Positions 32,294 to 45,000 of a stretch of 64,000 nt of DNA are shown here, in pieces (within the stretch, counting starts at the first letter, position 1; each line of letters begins with the position of its first letter). The stretch is from DASVRZ01 sp038230215 (lineage in GTDB: Bacteria; Verrucomicrobiota; Verrucomicrobiia; Chthoniobacterales; DASVRZ01). A program made the translations under genes and the position numbers. The notes beneath the pieces were generated by a model. It was given only the letters and a program-made list of their open reading frames with translations, did no database searches and was not told the origin of the DNA. The stretch lies in the NCBI GenBank assembly GCA_038230215.1, contig JBBRNR010000004.1, forward strand, positions 265,813 to 329,812. The letters run 5' to 3'.

Positions 32294-32692
32294 ATGCAGG
32301 CCGGCGATAACAAATCCTACGACGACATCAACGTCACTCCGATGGTGGACCTTTATCTGGTCCTCCTCCTGATTTTTATTATCATGACCACGGCTGGCGT
32401 GCAGGGCGTCAAAGTGAACCTGCCCAAGGCCAGCAAGGCTCCGCCGATGAAGGAGAAAAAAATGCAGGCCATCACCATCGATTCCGAGGGCAAGATCAAG
32501 CTCAACGCCACGCCCGTCACCCTCGCCGCGCTCGAAACCCAGCTCACCGCCCTCAAGGCATCCAACCCCGACATGCCCGTCGTCGTTCGGGGCGACAGTG
32601 CCACCCAATATCAGGGCGTAATGGATGTCCTCGATGTCCTCGGGCGCCTGAGCATTTCCCAAGTCGGCCTCGCCACCCAGGCCAAGAAATAA
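32294..32692 (+). CDS. exbD: ExbD/TolR biopolymer transport protein
   Basis: This 132-residue protein has one N-terminal membrane segment (VDLYLVLLLIFIIMTTAG) carrying the conserved Asp of the proton path (NVTPMVDLYLV). Its periplasmic TolR-like domain includes VVRGDSATQYQGVMDVLDVLG. It follows the ExbB-type gene with no gap (TAA-ATG), and the TonB gene starts one base after its stop. The three together form a TonB-type energiser. Confidence 0.93.
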   Translation: MQAGDNKSYDDINVTPMVDLYLVLLLIFIIMTTAGVQGVKVNLPKASKAPPMKEKKMQAITIDSEGKIKLNATPVTLAALETQLTALKASNPDMPVVVRGDSATQYQGVMDVLDVLGRLSISQVGLATQAKK

Positions 32693-32693
32693 G

Positions 32694-33416
32694 ATGGCTT
32701 TAGGCGAGTTCCATAACGATGAGGACGACGAGACTTTCTGGGAAAAGTATCGGGCGCTGATCGTTGTCGGCGTGATCGTTCTGGCGATTGGCGGACTCGT
32801 TTTATCCCAAGTCCTCGGTCCCAAAAAAACCGCCCCCGCAAGGCAGGAAAATTTTACCATGGTCACGCTGCCCCCGCCCCCTCCGCCGCCGCCGAAGCCA
32901 ACCCCTCCCCCACCCCAGGCCACGCCGCCGCCGGTGGACCAGAAAATGGACGAGCGTCCGATGGAACCGCAGGAAGCAGTGAAGCCCGACGAGGCTCCTC
33001 CCAAACCCGATACGCCTCCCGACCAGCCGCTCGGCACTAACAACGTCGGCAACGGTCCCGGCGATAACTTCGGACTCGGTGGCCCTGGCGGCAATGGCGG
33101 TTTCGGCGGTGGCGGCAAAGGTGGCTCCGGGGGCAGTAAATACGGCTACTACGCCGGCCAGGTCCAGCGCCGCATTTCCGACGCCTTGCAAAAGAATCGC
33201 GCCACCCGCACCGCCAGCATGCGCGTCGAGGTCCGCATCTGGCCCGACGCCACCGGACGCATCACCCGCGCCGAATTGAAATCTTCCACCGGCGATCCGG
33301 CGCTGGATTCCGCCATTCAATCCAACGTCCTCAATGGACTGCAACTCGACTCACCGCCGCCCGTCGGCATGCCACTGCCCATTGTCCTCCGCCTGACCGC
33401 CAAGAAAGCCATCTAA
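32694..33416 (+). CDS. TonB-like energy transducer
   Basis: This 240-residue protein has a cytoplasmic acidic tip (GEFHNDEDDETFWEKY), one membrane segment (IVVGVIVLAIGGLVLSQVL), a long Pro/Lys/Glu linker (PPPPPPPKPTPPPPQATPPP), then a Gly-rich hinge (GGPGGNGGFGGGGKGG). A TonB_C-type domain lies at the end (YAGQVQRRISDALQKNR, VRIWPDATGRITRAELKSSTGD). TonB passes energy from ExbBD to outer membrane proteins. The outer membrane target may be the adjacent porin or TpsB. Neither is a classic TonB-dependent receptor. Confidence 0.85.
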   Translation: MALGEFHNDEDDETFWEKYRALIVVGVIVLAIGGLVLSQVLGPKKTAPARQENFTMVTLPPPPPPPPKPTPPPPQATPPPVDQKMDERPMEPQEAVKPDEAPPKPDTPPDQPLGTNNVGNGPGDNFGLGGPGGNGGFGGGGKGGSGGSKYGYYAGQVQRRISDALQKNRATRTASMRVEVRIWPDATGRITRAELKSSTGDPALDSAIQSNVLNGLQLDSPPPVGMPLPIVLRLTAKKAI

Positions 33417-33431
33417 CTCCGCTCATTTTTT

Positions 33432-35330
33432 ATGTTTACACGCCGAATCTCACTCATCGCCGCCTGCGCCCTGGCCCTTAACCAGGGTCCAACTTTTGCC
33501 GCCGATCCTTCAACCGCGGCCTCTCCATCTCCAGCGGAAGAGCCCGCCAGTCCAACCCCGAACGTCGCAAGCCCAACCCCGAGCGTCAGCGGCAAATCTA
33601 CCAGCGTCACCATCAATCTGATCAACCGGATGGTCGAAAAAGGACTTCTTAGCAAAGAGGATTCCGCTGATTTGATTAAGCAGGCCGAGGCGGACGCTGC
33701 CATCGCCCGCGAGCAGACCGAGGCCGTCCAAGCCGCCGTCCAGCAGATCGCCTCCGTACAAAGTATCCCTACAGATTCGTATGCAACTCCGCCCCAACTG
33801 GATCCGTCAGTCAATCCGTCGATGCCGCAACAGGAGCTCCCTGCACCGTATCCCGGACCCGACGACACGATGCGCGTCTCCTACATTCCCGAATCGGTGA
33901 AGGACGAGATGCGCGAGCAGATCAAGGCCGATGTGCTGGCCCAAGCGCGCGAGGAAAACTGGTCTTCGCCCCGCATGCTGCCCGATTGGGTAACGCGCTT
34001 CCGTCTCTTCGTCGACGTACGGGTGCGCTATCAAGGCGATTATTTCAGCAGTGGCAACGACAACACTGGCGCCTTCCCAAACTTTAACGCGATTAACACC
34101 GGCGCACCCTTTGACGTCAGCGGCACGGTTTTTTCACCGCAGTTAAACGTCGATCAAAATCGTAATCGCACCCGTCTCCGCCTCCGCTTTGGAGCCGAGG
34201 TGACTCTGCGCGACAACTTCAGCGTTGGCTTCCGTATCGCCAGTGGCAGCGACAATTCGCCCGTCACCACCAACCAGACGCTCGGCGGCTCCGGCGGCAA
34301 CTTCTCCAAGTACCAGATATGGCTCGATCGCGCCTTTATTCGCTACGACTTTACTGGCATCGAAAATTTCAACGCCGCTTTTTTCGCGGGACGCTTTGAG
34401 AATCCATTTTTCTCCAGCCCTGTCATTTGGGATGAGGATGTCGGATTCGATGGTTTCGCCCTCAAGGCCAATTATAAAATCGAGGGCAGCCCGGTCACTC
34501 CCTTCATGAGCGCTGGCGCATTTCCCGTCTTCAATACCGACTTTAACTACGCCACCAATCAATCTGCCAAATTTAAGAGCCAGGATAAATGGCTCTACGC
34601 CGCGCAAGTCGGCATCGATTGGAAAATTCTGAAGGATCTCACCGCGAAATTTGCCGCCGCTTACTACCGGTTCGACAACGTCGAGGGCAAACTCTCCGAT
34701 CCCTTCACCCCGCTCACTGCCTCCGACCAGGGCAATACTGACGCCACCCGGCCCAGCTTTGCACAGAAGGGCAACACCTATTTTGCCATTCGTAACATCG
34801 TGCCGAACGCCTCGAATAACTTCGGCACGACCAACCAATTCCAATATTTCGGACTCGCCAGCAAGTTCACCGACGTCGCCCTCACCGGCAAACTGGATTA
34901 CGGACATTTCGAGCCCTTCCACGTCGTGCTCACCGGGGAATGGATCAAAAACACCGCCTTCAACGAACAGGACATCGCCGCCAAAGCCGTCAATAATCGC
35001 GGCCCGGCCTCCACAGGCGTCGGCCAGTTTGCCGGAGGCGACACCGCCTGGATCGTCAACCTTCGCCTTGGCCATCCGACCCTCGAAAACCGTGGGGACT
35101 GGGCAATCGACCTCGGTTATCGTTACGTGGAATCCGACGCGGTCATCGACGGCTTCACGGAGAGCGATTTCGGGGGCGGGGGCACCAACCTTAAAGGTTA
35201 CAGCTTCGGCGGCGTGGTCGCACTCTCCCCGGACGTCACCCTCGGCCTCCGCTGGATGAGCGCGAACGAAATCGCAGGTCCACCCCTTAAATCCGACGTT
35301 TTATTAATCGATCTAAACAGCAAGTTCTAA
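33432..35330 (+). CDS. putative outer membrane porin (Porin_5-like)
   Basis: This 632-residue protein has a signal peptide (SLIAACALALNQGPTFA), a coiled-coil and helical periplasmic segment (about 50-110, MVEKGLLSKEDSADLIKQAE) and a C-terminal barrel (about 160-632). Aromatic-rich strands such as RFRLFVDVRVRYQGDYF and NRTRLRLRFGAEVTL are seen, and it ends with the outer membrane signature LIDLNSKF. This architecture matches the putative porin family common in Verrucomicrobiota and Planctomycetota. It follows TonB by 15 bp. Its substrate is unknown. Confidence 0.85.
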   Translation: MFTRRISLIAACALALNQGPTFAADPSTAASPSPAEEPASPTPNVASPTPSVSGKSTSVTINLINRMVEKGLLSKEDSADLIKQAEADAAIAREQTEAVQAAVQQIASVQSIPTDSYATPPQLDPSVNPSMPQQELPAPYPGPDDTMRVSYIPESVKDEMREQIKADVLAQAREENWSSPRMLPDWVTRFRLFVDVRVRYQGDYFSSGNDNTGAFPNFNAINTGAPFDVSGTVFSPQLNVDQNRNRTRLRLRFGAEVTLRDNFSVGFRIASGSDNSPVTTNQTLGGSGGNFSKYQIWLDRAFIRYDFTGIENFNAAFFAGRFENPFFSSPVIWDEDVGFDGFALKANYKIEGSPVTPFMSAGAFPVFNTDFNYATNQSAKFKSQDKWLYAAQVGIDWKILKDLTAKFAAAYYRFDNVEGKLSDPFTPLTASDQGNTDATRPSFAQKGNTYFAIRNIVPNASNNFGTTNQFQYFGLASKFTDVALTGKLDYGHFEPFHVVLTGEWIKNTAFNEQDIAAKAVNNRGPASTGVGQFAGGDTAWIVNLRLGHPTLENRGDWAIDLGYRYVESDAVIDGFTESDFGGGGTNLKGYSFGGVVALSPDVTLGLRWMSANEIAGPPLKSDVLLIDLNSKF

Positions 35331-35335
35331 TTCCC

Positions 35336-35950
35336 ATGCGTTTCCTTATTCTCTTCATTTTTCTAGCGGGTTTAATTCCACTGCAAGCCCAACAGCAAGC
35401 CGATCCCGCTATTACTCGACTGCGTGAGACATTGAAAAACACAATGCTCCAACTGCGAACGGCCCAGACCGACCTCGCCACCGCGCAATCCGACAAGACC
35501 ACTCTCGAAGCCGAAAAACAGACACTCACGGACCAAGTCGCGGCCCTCACCAAACAGGCCATCGCCGACAAGGACCAAAACGACAAAACCGCCGCTGATT
35601 TCACCGCTAAAGTCACCGCCCAGGAAGCCCAGATCGCCGCTCAAAAGGAGGCGATTGCGAAATGGAAAATAGCGTTGGAAAAGATGACTGCCACTGCGCA
35701 AACCACTGAGGCGGCGCGCGCCAAAGCCGTGGCCAGAGGGATCGTCCTGGACCGCGAAGTCGCCGACCAGCGCCGCAAAAATGCCGAGATGTATAAGATT
35801 GGCATGCAGGTTTTGACTCGCTACGAGAAGTTTGGCCTTGGCGACGCCCTGACCGCCCGCGAACCTTTCGTCGGGCTGACAAGGGTTAAATTCGAAAACC
35901 TCGTGCAGGACTACTCCGACAAATTACAGGATCAGCGAATCAAACCGTAA
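35336..35950 (+). CDS. periplasmic coiled-coil protein
   Basis: This 204-residue protein has a signal peptide (FLILFIFLAGLIPLQA). A long heptad-rich coiled coil (about 20-140) is made of Ala, Thr, Lys, Gln and Glu repeats (TLKNTMLQLRTAQTDLATAQ; DKTTLEAEKQTLTDQVAAL). A short C-terminal region follows (ARGIVLDREVADQRRKN). The family is not recognised. It starts 5 bp after the porin stop and closes the tpsB-exbBD-tonB-porin operon. It could span the periplasm or chaperone the exoprotein. Confidence 0.75.
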   Translation: MRFLILFIFLAGLIPLQAQQQADPAITRLRETLKNTMLQLRTAQTDLATAQSDKTTLEAEKQTLTDQVAALTKQAIADKDQNDKTAADFTAKVTAQEAQIAAQKEAIAKWKIALEKMTATAQTTEAARAKAVARGIVLDREVADQRRKNAEMYKIGMQVLTRYEKFGLGDALTAREPFVGLTRVKFENLVQDYSDKLQDQRIKP

Positions 35951-35969
35951 ATCCGTTCGTCACATTGTT

Positions 35970-35991
35970 TTGTGACACAAACGTAACGTGA
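35970..35991 (+). promoter_or_regulatory. Pho-box-like repeats before tpsA
   Basis: Two in-phase 11-bp units are TTGTGAC+ACAA and ACGTAAC+GTGA. They lie 47 bp before the tpsA ATG, so tpsA has its own promoter region. No good -10 was seen. Confidence 0.55.
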
Positions 35992-36037
35992 ATTAGCGTC
36001 TCCAGCAGGGCATGGTGCAACCCGCACTTTTTGCACG

Positions 36038-39000
36038 ATGGGACACCCTAAACACATCTCTCCCTTCAACTCGATAGCACTCGCCGTCAGCCTCGCGCTG
36101 GCGTCCGTGCCGACGTCTTGGGCAGGTGACATTTTGCGCGGTGGGACGGCGGCGGCGCAGACCAACGCGCCCACCGCCACATCCGGCAGCACCACGGCGC
36201 AAGCGGCCAGAGCCCAAGCCAATGCAGCCGATGCCCTCGCCCGCACCACGGCAGCCATCCGTTCCGTCCAAGCCATGCAGGCGAGTGCGCGAAAAGTGGC
36301 TCTCGCAGGATCTAACAACCTCGGGAAAAACCCAAATTTCCCCGGCCAGATACTTCCAAATGTTCCCAATGGACTCGTCATTGGCGGACTGCAAGTCGCC
36401 CTCGGCGTTCCCATCGATCTGGCTCATCCGACCGTTGCCGAAAATCCCACGCTTTGGACTGGCGCCCGGCTCCCCACCCAGACGGTTTCAGGTGGCAAAA
36501 CGCGAGTGACCATTGTCCAGACGCAGTCGCAGGCGTTGTTGAACTGGAAGACCTTCAACATCGGTAAAAAGACCGCCGTCACCTTCGACCAAAAAGCAGG
36601 AGGCAAAGACGCTGGGAAATGGATCGCCTTTAACCAGATTAACGACCCCAGCGGCAACCCAACGCAAATCCTCGGCAGCCTCGACGCCATCGGCCAGATC
36701 TATCTCATCAACCAAAACGGCATCATTTTCGGCGGCAGCAGCCAGGTAAATACCCACAATCTCACAGCATCGTCCCTGCCGATAAATACCAACCTGATCA
36801 ACCAGGGCCTGCTAAACAATCGCGACGCGCAGTTTCTCTTTTCCGCGCTGTCTATCGCCGCAGGCGGCAATGGAACTCCCGCCTTTACGCCGCCGACCCC
36901 ACTCACGCCGGGGGGCATACGGGGGAATGTCACCGTGCAGACGGGAGCTAAGCTAACGGCTGCCACTACGGCCGATCACGTCGGGGGCCGAATAGCGCTG
37001 ATAGCTCCCAACGTCACTAACTCGGGAGTCCTCTCGACGCCGGATGGCCAGACTATTCTCGCCGCTGGTCAGCAGGTAGGTTTCGTTGCGCACGCCAGCA
37101 GCGATCCCAGCCTCCGCGGACTGGACGTCTTTGTGGGCGCCGTGGATAGCACAAGCGGGCTAGCCACTAATTATGGATTGATCTCCGTGCCGCGCGCCGA
37201 TGTGACGATGGTGGGTAAAAAAATCAGCCAGTCAGGTGTGATTGACGGCTCGACTTCCGTGGCGCTGAACGGTCGTGTGGATTTGCTTGGAAACTATAAT
37301 TCGATCAGCAGTGGCGGACTTCCCAATTTGCCTCTCTTTTTGCCGCGCGCGGCTGGCGAGGTGACGTTTGGCACCGGCAGTGTCACACAAATCTTACCGG
37401 AGTCCGCCAGCATGGATCGCGTGGTCGGAAGTCGACTTGCACTCCCGTCGCTAGTCAATGTCCAAGGCAACGCGATTCACATGGTTGCCGGAGCCACGAT
37501 GCTAGCTCCGGGAGCGCGTGCGCCAGTCAATTCCTCGGGCACGCTCAGCGGGCGCGATGGAAATGGAGCCGTCCTTGCCGATGGCATTACCCTGAATGCC
37601 GGAATCTGGAATTACCTCCCGTCGAGCGGCGGTCCCCTCGATACTTTTGTAAACGCTGGCGGTCAGATTTACCTGGAACCTAACAGTACGATCAACGTCT
37701 CCGGCTCGATGGATGTGACCGCCCCAGCCTCGGAAAATATCGTATCGGTACAGCTTCGTGGTGCGGAGCTGGCCGATTCTCCATCCCAACGCTTCGGAGC
37801 ACTGCGAGGCCAGACCATCCAGATCGACGTCCGGCAACAGGGGACTTACAATGGGTTCACCTGGATCGGCACACCGCTGGCCGACGCCTCCGGTTATGCA
37901 AACCTGATCCAGCGCACGGTGGGCGAACTCACTATTGGCGGTGGCACGGTCAGCCTCAAAGCGGGCGGCTCCATTGTCATGCAACCCGGCTCCAGCGTGG
38001 ATGTCTCCGGCGGCTGGATTAACTATCAGGGTGGCTTGATCAACACCACCAGACTAATCTCCGACGGCCACTTTTTTGACATCTCACAAGCCACGCCGGA
38101 TCGGATCTACTCGGGCATTTACGATGGAAAATTTTCCGTCGATCATGCGAAGTACGGCATCACGGAAATCTTCACCAATCCGCTGGCCAACACTGGCCAC
38201 TATGAGCCCGATTACGTTTTCGGAGGTAATGGCGGACAGATTTCCATTGCCGCTCCCGCCATGGCGCTCGACGGTGAATTGTTGGGGCAGACCGTCGATG
38301 GGCCCAGACAGCGGACAGTCCTGCCAGACTCCAGTGGACTTTTATTGAAATTTGCCGCGCAAACTCTGTCTGCCGCCTCGCAAAATTCCTTTCCTTTTTA
38401 TTCGCCCACACCCCCGACAATCACGTTCCAGGATACCCGTCTAACTCCCGTGGGCACGTATGCGCTGGACGCTTCCGGAAATCCCGCGCCTTTGTTAGTC
38501 GGCAGAACGTCTGAAGTTTTCCTCTCACCCAATTTGGTTAGCCAGGATGGATTTGGAAAGCTAACCATCGATAACAGTGATGGCAGCATCTTCGTTCCAG
38601 CCGGGGTCACTTTACAGGCGGCTCCTAACAAAGGTGCTCTAACATTCTCTGCAGCTAACATTGATATCGAAGGAAACATCCGGGCTCCTGGCGGCACTTT
38701 GAGCTTCACGGTTTACGATTTCACGCCGTTCCAGTTGCCCGACCGTCCGGTGACAGAAACACCGGTGCCTGATGCTAATAGAGGGCACTTTACCCTCGGC
38801 TCCTCCGCGTCACTCATCACAGCGGGGCTGATTGTGGATGACCGTCAGTTTGCCAATGCACCCTTTAGCATGCCGCTGTCCACGAAGGGTGGATCCATCA
38901 CGATCAAAACCTACGACGCCGCTCTGGCCAGCGGCAGCGTGATTGATGTTTCTGGTGGCGTCGCAGTCAGTGCCGATAATAAACGGGTTTACGGCGATGC

Positions 39001-42000
39001 GGGTAGTATCGATATCGCGGCCGGACAGGACCCGAAGATTGCCTCGATTCTAGGTGGAAAACTTCTGTTGGATACGATTCTCAAAGGATACTCTGGAAGC
39101 AAAGGAGGCTCGCTAACTCTTCTCGCTCCGCTGGTTCAGATCGGCGGGACTAGTTCACAGTCCGACACCCTAACATTGCAGCCCGGGTTCTTTAGCTCAG
39201 GTGGATTTACCAGCTTCACTCTCAAAGGTCTGGGCGCGACCACCAGCCAGCCTGGCCAATATTTGCCAGGCGTGGTGGTGGCAGCTAACACTGTGGCCAG
39301 GCCGGTCGCGCAAAGCTGGTTGGCTGTGTCTGGATTGAAGGGAGATATCGATCTAACTCCCATCGTGCTGCCAGAAGGCCTGCGCACTCCTGTTAGCATC
39401 ACCCTCGAAGCTGTCGGTGTCTCAGACGCATTTAACATCACCAATCCTCTCGTGGTTCGCGGTGATTTGATTATGGAAGTGGGCTCGTTTATCCAGACGG
39501 ACCCGAAAGCTAACATCTCGTTCAAGGGACAAACTGCCGCGATCTTGGGAAGCGTGATCGCTCCCGGCGGCAACATCTTCGTAACCGGTGCGCAAAGTTC
39601 CAGGCTCATCTTCGCTGCTGCGGACGCAGTGCCGACCGTCGAGCTAGGGCCTCATAGTTTCTTATCAACCGCAGGGGTAACTTTGCTAACACCCGATCCG
39701 CGCGGCTATCGCACAGGCTCCGTTTTGCCGGGCGGTACTATTAGCATTAGCGGAAACATCGTGGCGGAAGCCGGCTCTGTGCTGGATGTCTCCGGCACCA
39801 GTGACGTTCTGGATCTGCCCGTGAGTCTGAGTTCTTTTGCGCAATCATCTAGCGTGGGAATTACGCCCGTCTTCACTGGCTCATTGATAGGGGGTGTCTC
39901 CGTTCTGCCAACCTATGGCTTTGCGGGAACCAACGCGCCTCTGAATGGATCGTTGTCCGGTAACAGGCTGATACCGATCAAAGTGGACAGCAACGCTGGT
40001 ACTATCAGTTTGAAAGGTGCGCAGGAGCTTTTCACCGACGCCACCTTGATCGGAAAAGCGGGCGGACCCGGAGCACAGGGGGGCACGCTGTCTCTGTCAT
40101 CCGGACGCGCAGATGGTTTGCAAACCGCGTTGGACGTCACTCTGCTGGTCAAGCAATCAGGAAATACCCTGCCAGCCTCTTTCCACGACGTCGCAGCGAC
40201 AGCCATCGGCCAGACGGTAACCGATGGGCACGGCAATACCATTGCGGGGCTGGGTTATTTTGCGGCGGATCGTTTCAGCGCGGGCGACTTTGACGCCTTG
40301 GAGTTGAAGGGAGTGGTGCAATTTACCGGCAGGGTGAATATTTCTGCCGATCGCAGCCTTTCCGTAGCCAGTGGAGGATCTCTCTTTGCCGATTCCAGAG
40401 TCACACTCTCCGCTCCACACGTTACGCTGGGGACAAATTTCCAAGCTCCACTCCAGGCTCTGCAACTACCCGTCAGCGCATTTCAATCCGGAAGCGAGCC
40501 CTTCTACTTCCAGCCGACTTTCGGTCCCGGTCGCCTAACAGTGGTTGCGGACCTGATCGACATTGGAAATCTCTCCCTGCAAAATATTGGCAGTGCCCGA
40601 TTCATCGCGGATGGCGGCGACATCCGGGGCGATGGAACTCTCGATGTCGCGGGCGACATCCTCATGCGTGCAGGCCAGGTTTATCCAGCCACGGGTGTTA
40701 GCTTCACCATTGCGGCCTATGACCACAGCGGCATCGCTGGATCGGTGACTTTCGACAAGTCGGGCTCCAGACAACTGCCCTTTTCGGCTGGCGGCCAGTT
40801 AAATGTCTATGGTTCCATCATCAACCAAGGCGGCGTCCTGCGCGCCCCCCAGGGAACCATCAATCTCGGATGGGATGGCGTGGGTTCCAGTCCGAAAGAC
40901 ATCATCTCGGGAGCTGGCATTCTGCCGGGCTCAAGCTTAGCGGCAACCAGCCGACTAACACTTTCCAACGGAAGCATCACCTCAGTCTCCGCCATTGATC
41001 CGCTGACTGGCCAGGGCCTGCTTTTGCCATACGGGTTAAACTTGAATGGCACCGCTTGGATCGACCCTGCGGGCAATGACATCACTGCTGGCGGCGTGCC
41101 TGCAAAAACGATCAGTATCTCCGCTCGCAATGTTAGTAATCTGGCTGGCTCCGTGATCGATCTACGCGGTGGCGGCGATCTCTACGCCTATCGTTTCGTT
41201 CCCGGAATCGGCGGCACGAAAGACATCCTCGCATCGTCCTCCAGCTTTGCCATTATTCCCGGTTATCAGGCGGACTATGCGCCTTACGCCCCTTTCAATC
41301 CAAATCCGGCTACAGACAACCTGGGTGGTGATGTTGGCTATGTGAATGGCAAACTATCCGCCGGCGACCGAATCTATCTCGGGGCCAGCAACGGCCTGCC
41401 TGCCGGCAACTACACGCTGCTTCCCGCCCGTTACGCACTTCTACCCGGAGCATTTTTGGTCACGCCACAGACGGGAGTCGCAGTCGGGTCGGTGTCACTG
41501 TCCACTGGCTCCAACCTCGTCTCGGGCTACCAATTCAATGGAACTCAAAAGGGACAGCCACTCATTGGCCGCTTTGAGGTTAGCTCTTCCGAGGTCGTCC
41601 GTTCGCGGGCGCAATATGAGGATTCCCTCGCCAATGTTTTCCTGAGAGACGGCGCACTGAAAAACAATTCGACCGTGCCCCGTCTGCCGATCGACTCCGG
41701 CAGGCTAACACTGGAAGCCATCGAATCCATGATGATCCAAGGCAGCGTGTTGTCACAACCGCCCGCCGGCGGGCGCGGCAGTCTGATAGATATTAGCAGT
41801 CCGGTGGACATACTGGTCGCCGGACGCGGCGTCCATGCGGCGTCGCCTGGAACGCTCGTGCTGAATGTTTCCGAGTTGAATTCCTTTGGTGCGGCCAGCC
41901 TGCTCTTGGGCGGTATTCGTCGGGAAAGTGCCGCCGGCACCAGCATCCAGGTGGCAACCAATAATCTGACCGTGGATAATTCTGCAACTCCCTTCAGGGG

Positions 42001-45000
42001 GCAGGACATCATCCTCGTGGCTAACCAGCACCTCACCTTGGCAGCGGGAGCCAGCATCACCTCGATTGGCTCAGCGAGCGAAGCTGGGACTCTCCTGCTC
42101 CGTGGCAATGGAACTCTCCTCAGAGTTAGCAGCGACCCGTCCGCCAAGATCATCCGCTCTAACGTGGATCCTTCTGTCGCGGCTACCATGGACGTGGGAG
42201 CGGGAGTTCGGCTGACTGGTGGAGGCATCATTTTGGATTCCACCAATGCCACCCATCTCGATTCCACAGCTAGTATCCTCGGCAGAAGCGTCACTCTCGA
42301 CAGCGGCCTTATCAGTTTGCAACTGAACAACCCATCCGGTCATCCCGCGCCATCGCCCGGCGGCCTGGTACTTTCGGGACAGGCGCTGCTAACCTTGCAA
42401 ACGTCGGCCAGCTCCTTGTCCCTGTTGAGTTACTCGTCCATCGATATTTATGGGACTGGCAATGTCGGAGGATTGGATTCCTCGGGCCGCCCCAAGCTGG
42501 TTTCGCTGGCTCTTCACGCCGCAGATCTTCGCGGGTTTGATAACGAGGGAGGCGTCGTCAGCTTCAATGCGCAAACTATTCTTCTCGATAACAGCCCCGG
42601 CCTCACCGCGTCCGGATCTGACGCCCCGAGTGGAACGCTCCAGTTCAATGCCAACATCATTCAGCTAGGGGCGAACGCGCTCGAGATCGACCAGTATGCG
42701 GCGGTGGAACTCAATGCCTCGGGAGGCCTTCTGGCAACAGCGACCGGAAGTTTCTCCACCCAGGGGAGTTTGAGTATTGCGACGCCGCTGATCACAGGCA
42801 CCAAGGGAGCGAAGGAGACAATCCTGTCTGCGGGTGCATTGAATATTCAAGCCACTGCAGCAACATCCAACAGTCGTGTTGCAGGCGGCTTGGGCGCCAG
42901 CCTAACCTTGGTCGGCTCCAGCATCACAGACAATGGCAACATTGCGCTTTTCAGCGGGGCACTGACCCTGCACGCCACCACTGGAGACATCCTCGTGGGA
43001 AATATCTCATCCAGTCTGCTGGATGTCAGTGGGACCAAACAGTCTTTCTTTGATCTAACCAAATATACAAACGGCGGAAGCATTCAACTCATTGCCGACC
43101 TCGGCTCGGTCGAGCTGGCGGCTGGTTCCGTCACAACAGTGGCCGCGCAGCCCGATGGTGGAAATGCGGGAACGTTGGGAATCAGCGTTCCCAACGGCAC
43201 ATTCTCCGTCGCAGGCCAATTACTTGGGACAGGCGGTGGCAGTGGCAGGGATGGAGCGTTTACCCTCGACGCCGCCACCATGGGAGTTTCAACGATATTA
43301 GGTGGCAACGATCTCACCTCACTGGAGCAAGCGCTCAACGCTGGAAGTTTCACCGAGTCCCAATCGATTCGTATCCGGGGCGGAGTCGTCAATGGCACCA
43401 CTTACAACGACGTCTTTGTCGAGGGCTCCACCTTGCAGACCCAAGTGCATGCGAGGAAGGTTAGTATCTCCTCCGACAAGGGCTCTCTTACCGTCGCAGG
43501 CATTATCGATGCTTCGGGACCAACGGGGGGTAGGATTGATCTCGCCGCTTCCGGAAGCGTCACCCTCTTGTCTGGCTCCGTCCTAACTGCAGCGGGTGAG
43601 GATTTCGACAATGCGGGAAAAGGTGGCGCTGTCTCTCTCGAGGCGGGCTCCGAGATCGATGGCATTGCCAGCAGCACCGCCTTTGTGGACATTCAAACAG
43701 GTTCCACCATTGATCTCTCTGTGGCCAGCAACACCAGCGACAGTGCCGCCGCCGGGCAATTCACCGGCACGCTGCATCTCCGTGCCCCTCAAGATAGTGC
43801 TGCAACAGACCTGCAAATTCATCCCATCAATGGGACGATCCTAAATGCCTCCAGCATTGTGGTAGAAGGCTATCAAATCTTCGATGCGAGTGCAGACGGC
43901 TCGATTGATAATCAGGAAGCAGCAGTCTATGCCAATGGCCAGGCCTTCACCAACGCGGCGGACATCATCACCAGCCGAATCCTGGCACAGAATGCGGCGC
44001 TGGCTGCGGTGACTCATGTTAGGCCGGGTGCCGAAATCATTAATCGCATAGGAGATTTAACACTGGCAAATGATTGGGATCTCGCCACTTACCGTTTCGG
44101 TCCCAATGCGGATCCCGCCACTGCAGGTTCAGGAGAACCTGGCATTCTTTTACTTAGAGCCCGGGGAAATTTAATATTCGACTTCCATGCGAGTCTTAGC
44201 GATGGGTTCGATGCCTCGAAGGGCTCCTTTGGGCTGTGGAATGCACCGTTACTGGCAACCGGCAACCAGTCGTGGAGCTACCGACTAATCGCCGGAGCGG
44301 ATATATCTGCCGCTGATAGTCATCAACTGCTAAATGCCGCGGAACTTTTTTCTGGCGCAGGCTCGATTCTGGTGGGCAGCGGGTCGCCAGCGTTACCAAC
44401 CGGTGCCACAAACAGCCGATCTTCGGTCATTCCTAACTATTACCAAACCATCCGCAGTGGCACGGGAGACATCGAATTACTGGCAGCCGGGGATGTTCAG
44501 CTCTTAAATCCGCTGGCCACCATTTACACCGCTGGCACAAGAGCGGCTGATATTGCAAATTTTGACACGCCTATGCTCGTATATTTTGGCCTTAATGTTC
44601 TTGGTGCGCCACAGGCACCCATCTACCCAGCCCAATACAGCTTGGGAGGAGGCAATGTCACAATTTCTGCGATGAAAGATATTGCACATTACGTTTTGAA
44701 TCCGAATGGCAATGGCCAATTGATTCCCGACTCCTCCAAAGAGCTCCCCACCAACTGGCTTTATCGCCGCGGGTCACTGAATACTTCAGGTGCTTTTGCC
44801 ACGGGCCGAAATGGGGACATCGCCTCCACCTCCTGGTGGATTGATTTTAGTAATTTCTTCGAGGGCGTTGGTGCACTGGGTGGTGGAAATGTGACGCTGA
44901 CCGCAGGGGCTAACATTAGCAACGTGGACGCATTCGTTCCCACAAATGCCCGCATGACCAAGCAAACGCCCTCCGGGGATGCGCTCGCCAGCCATCAGAC

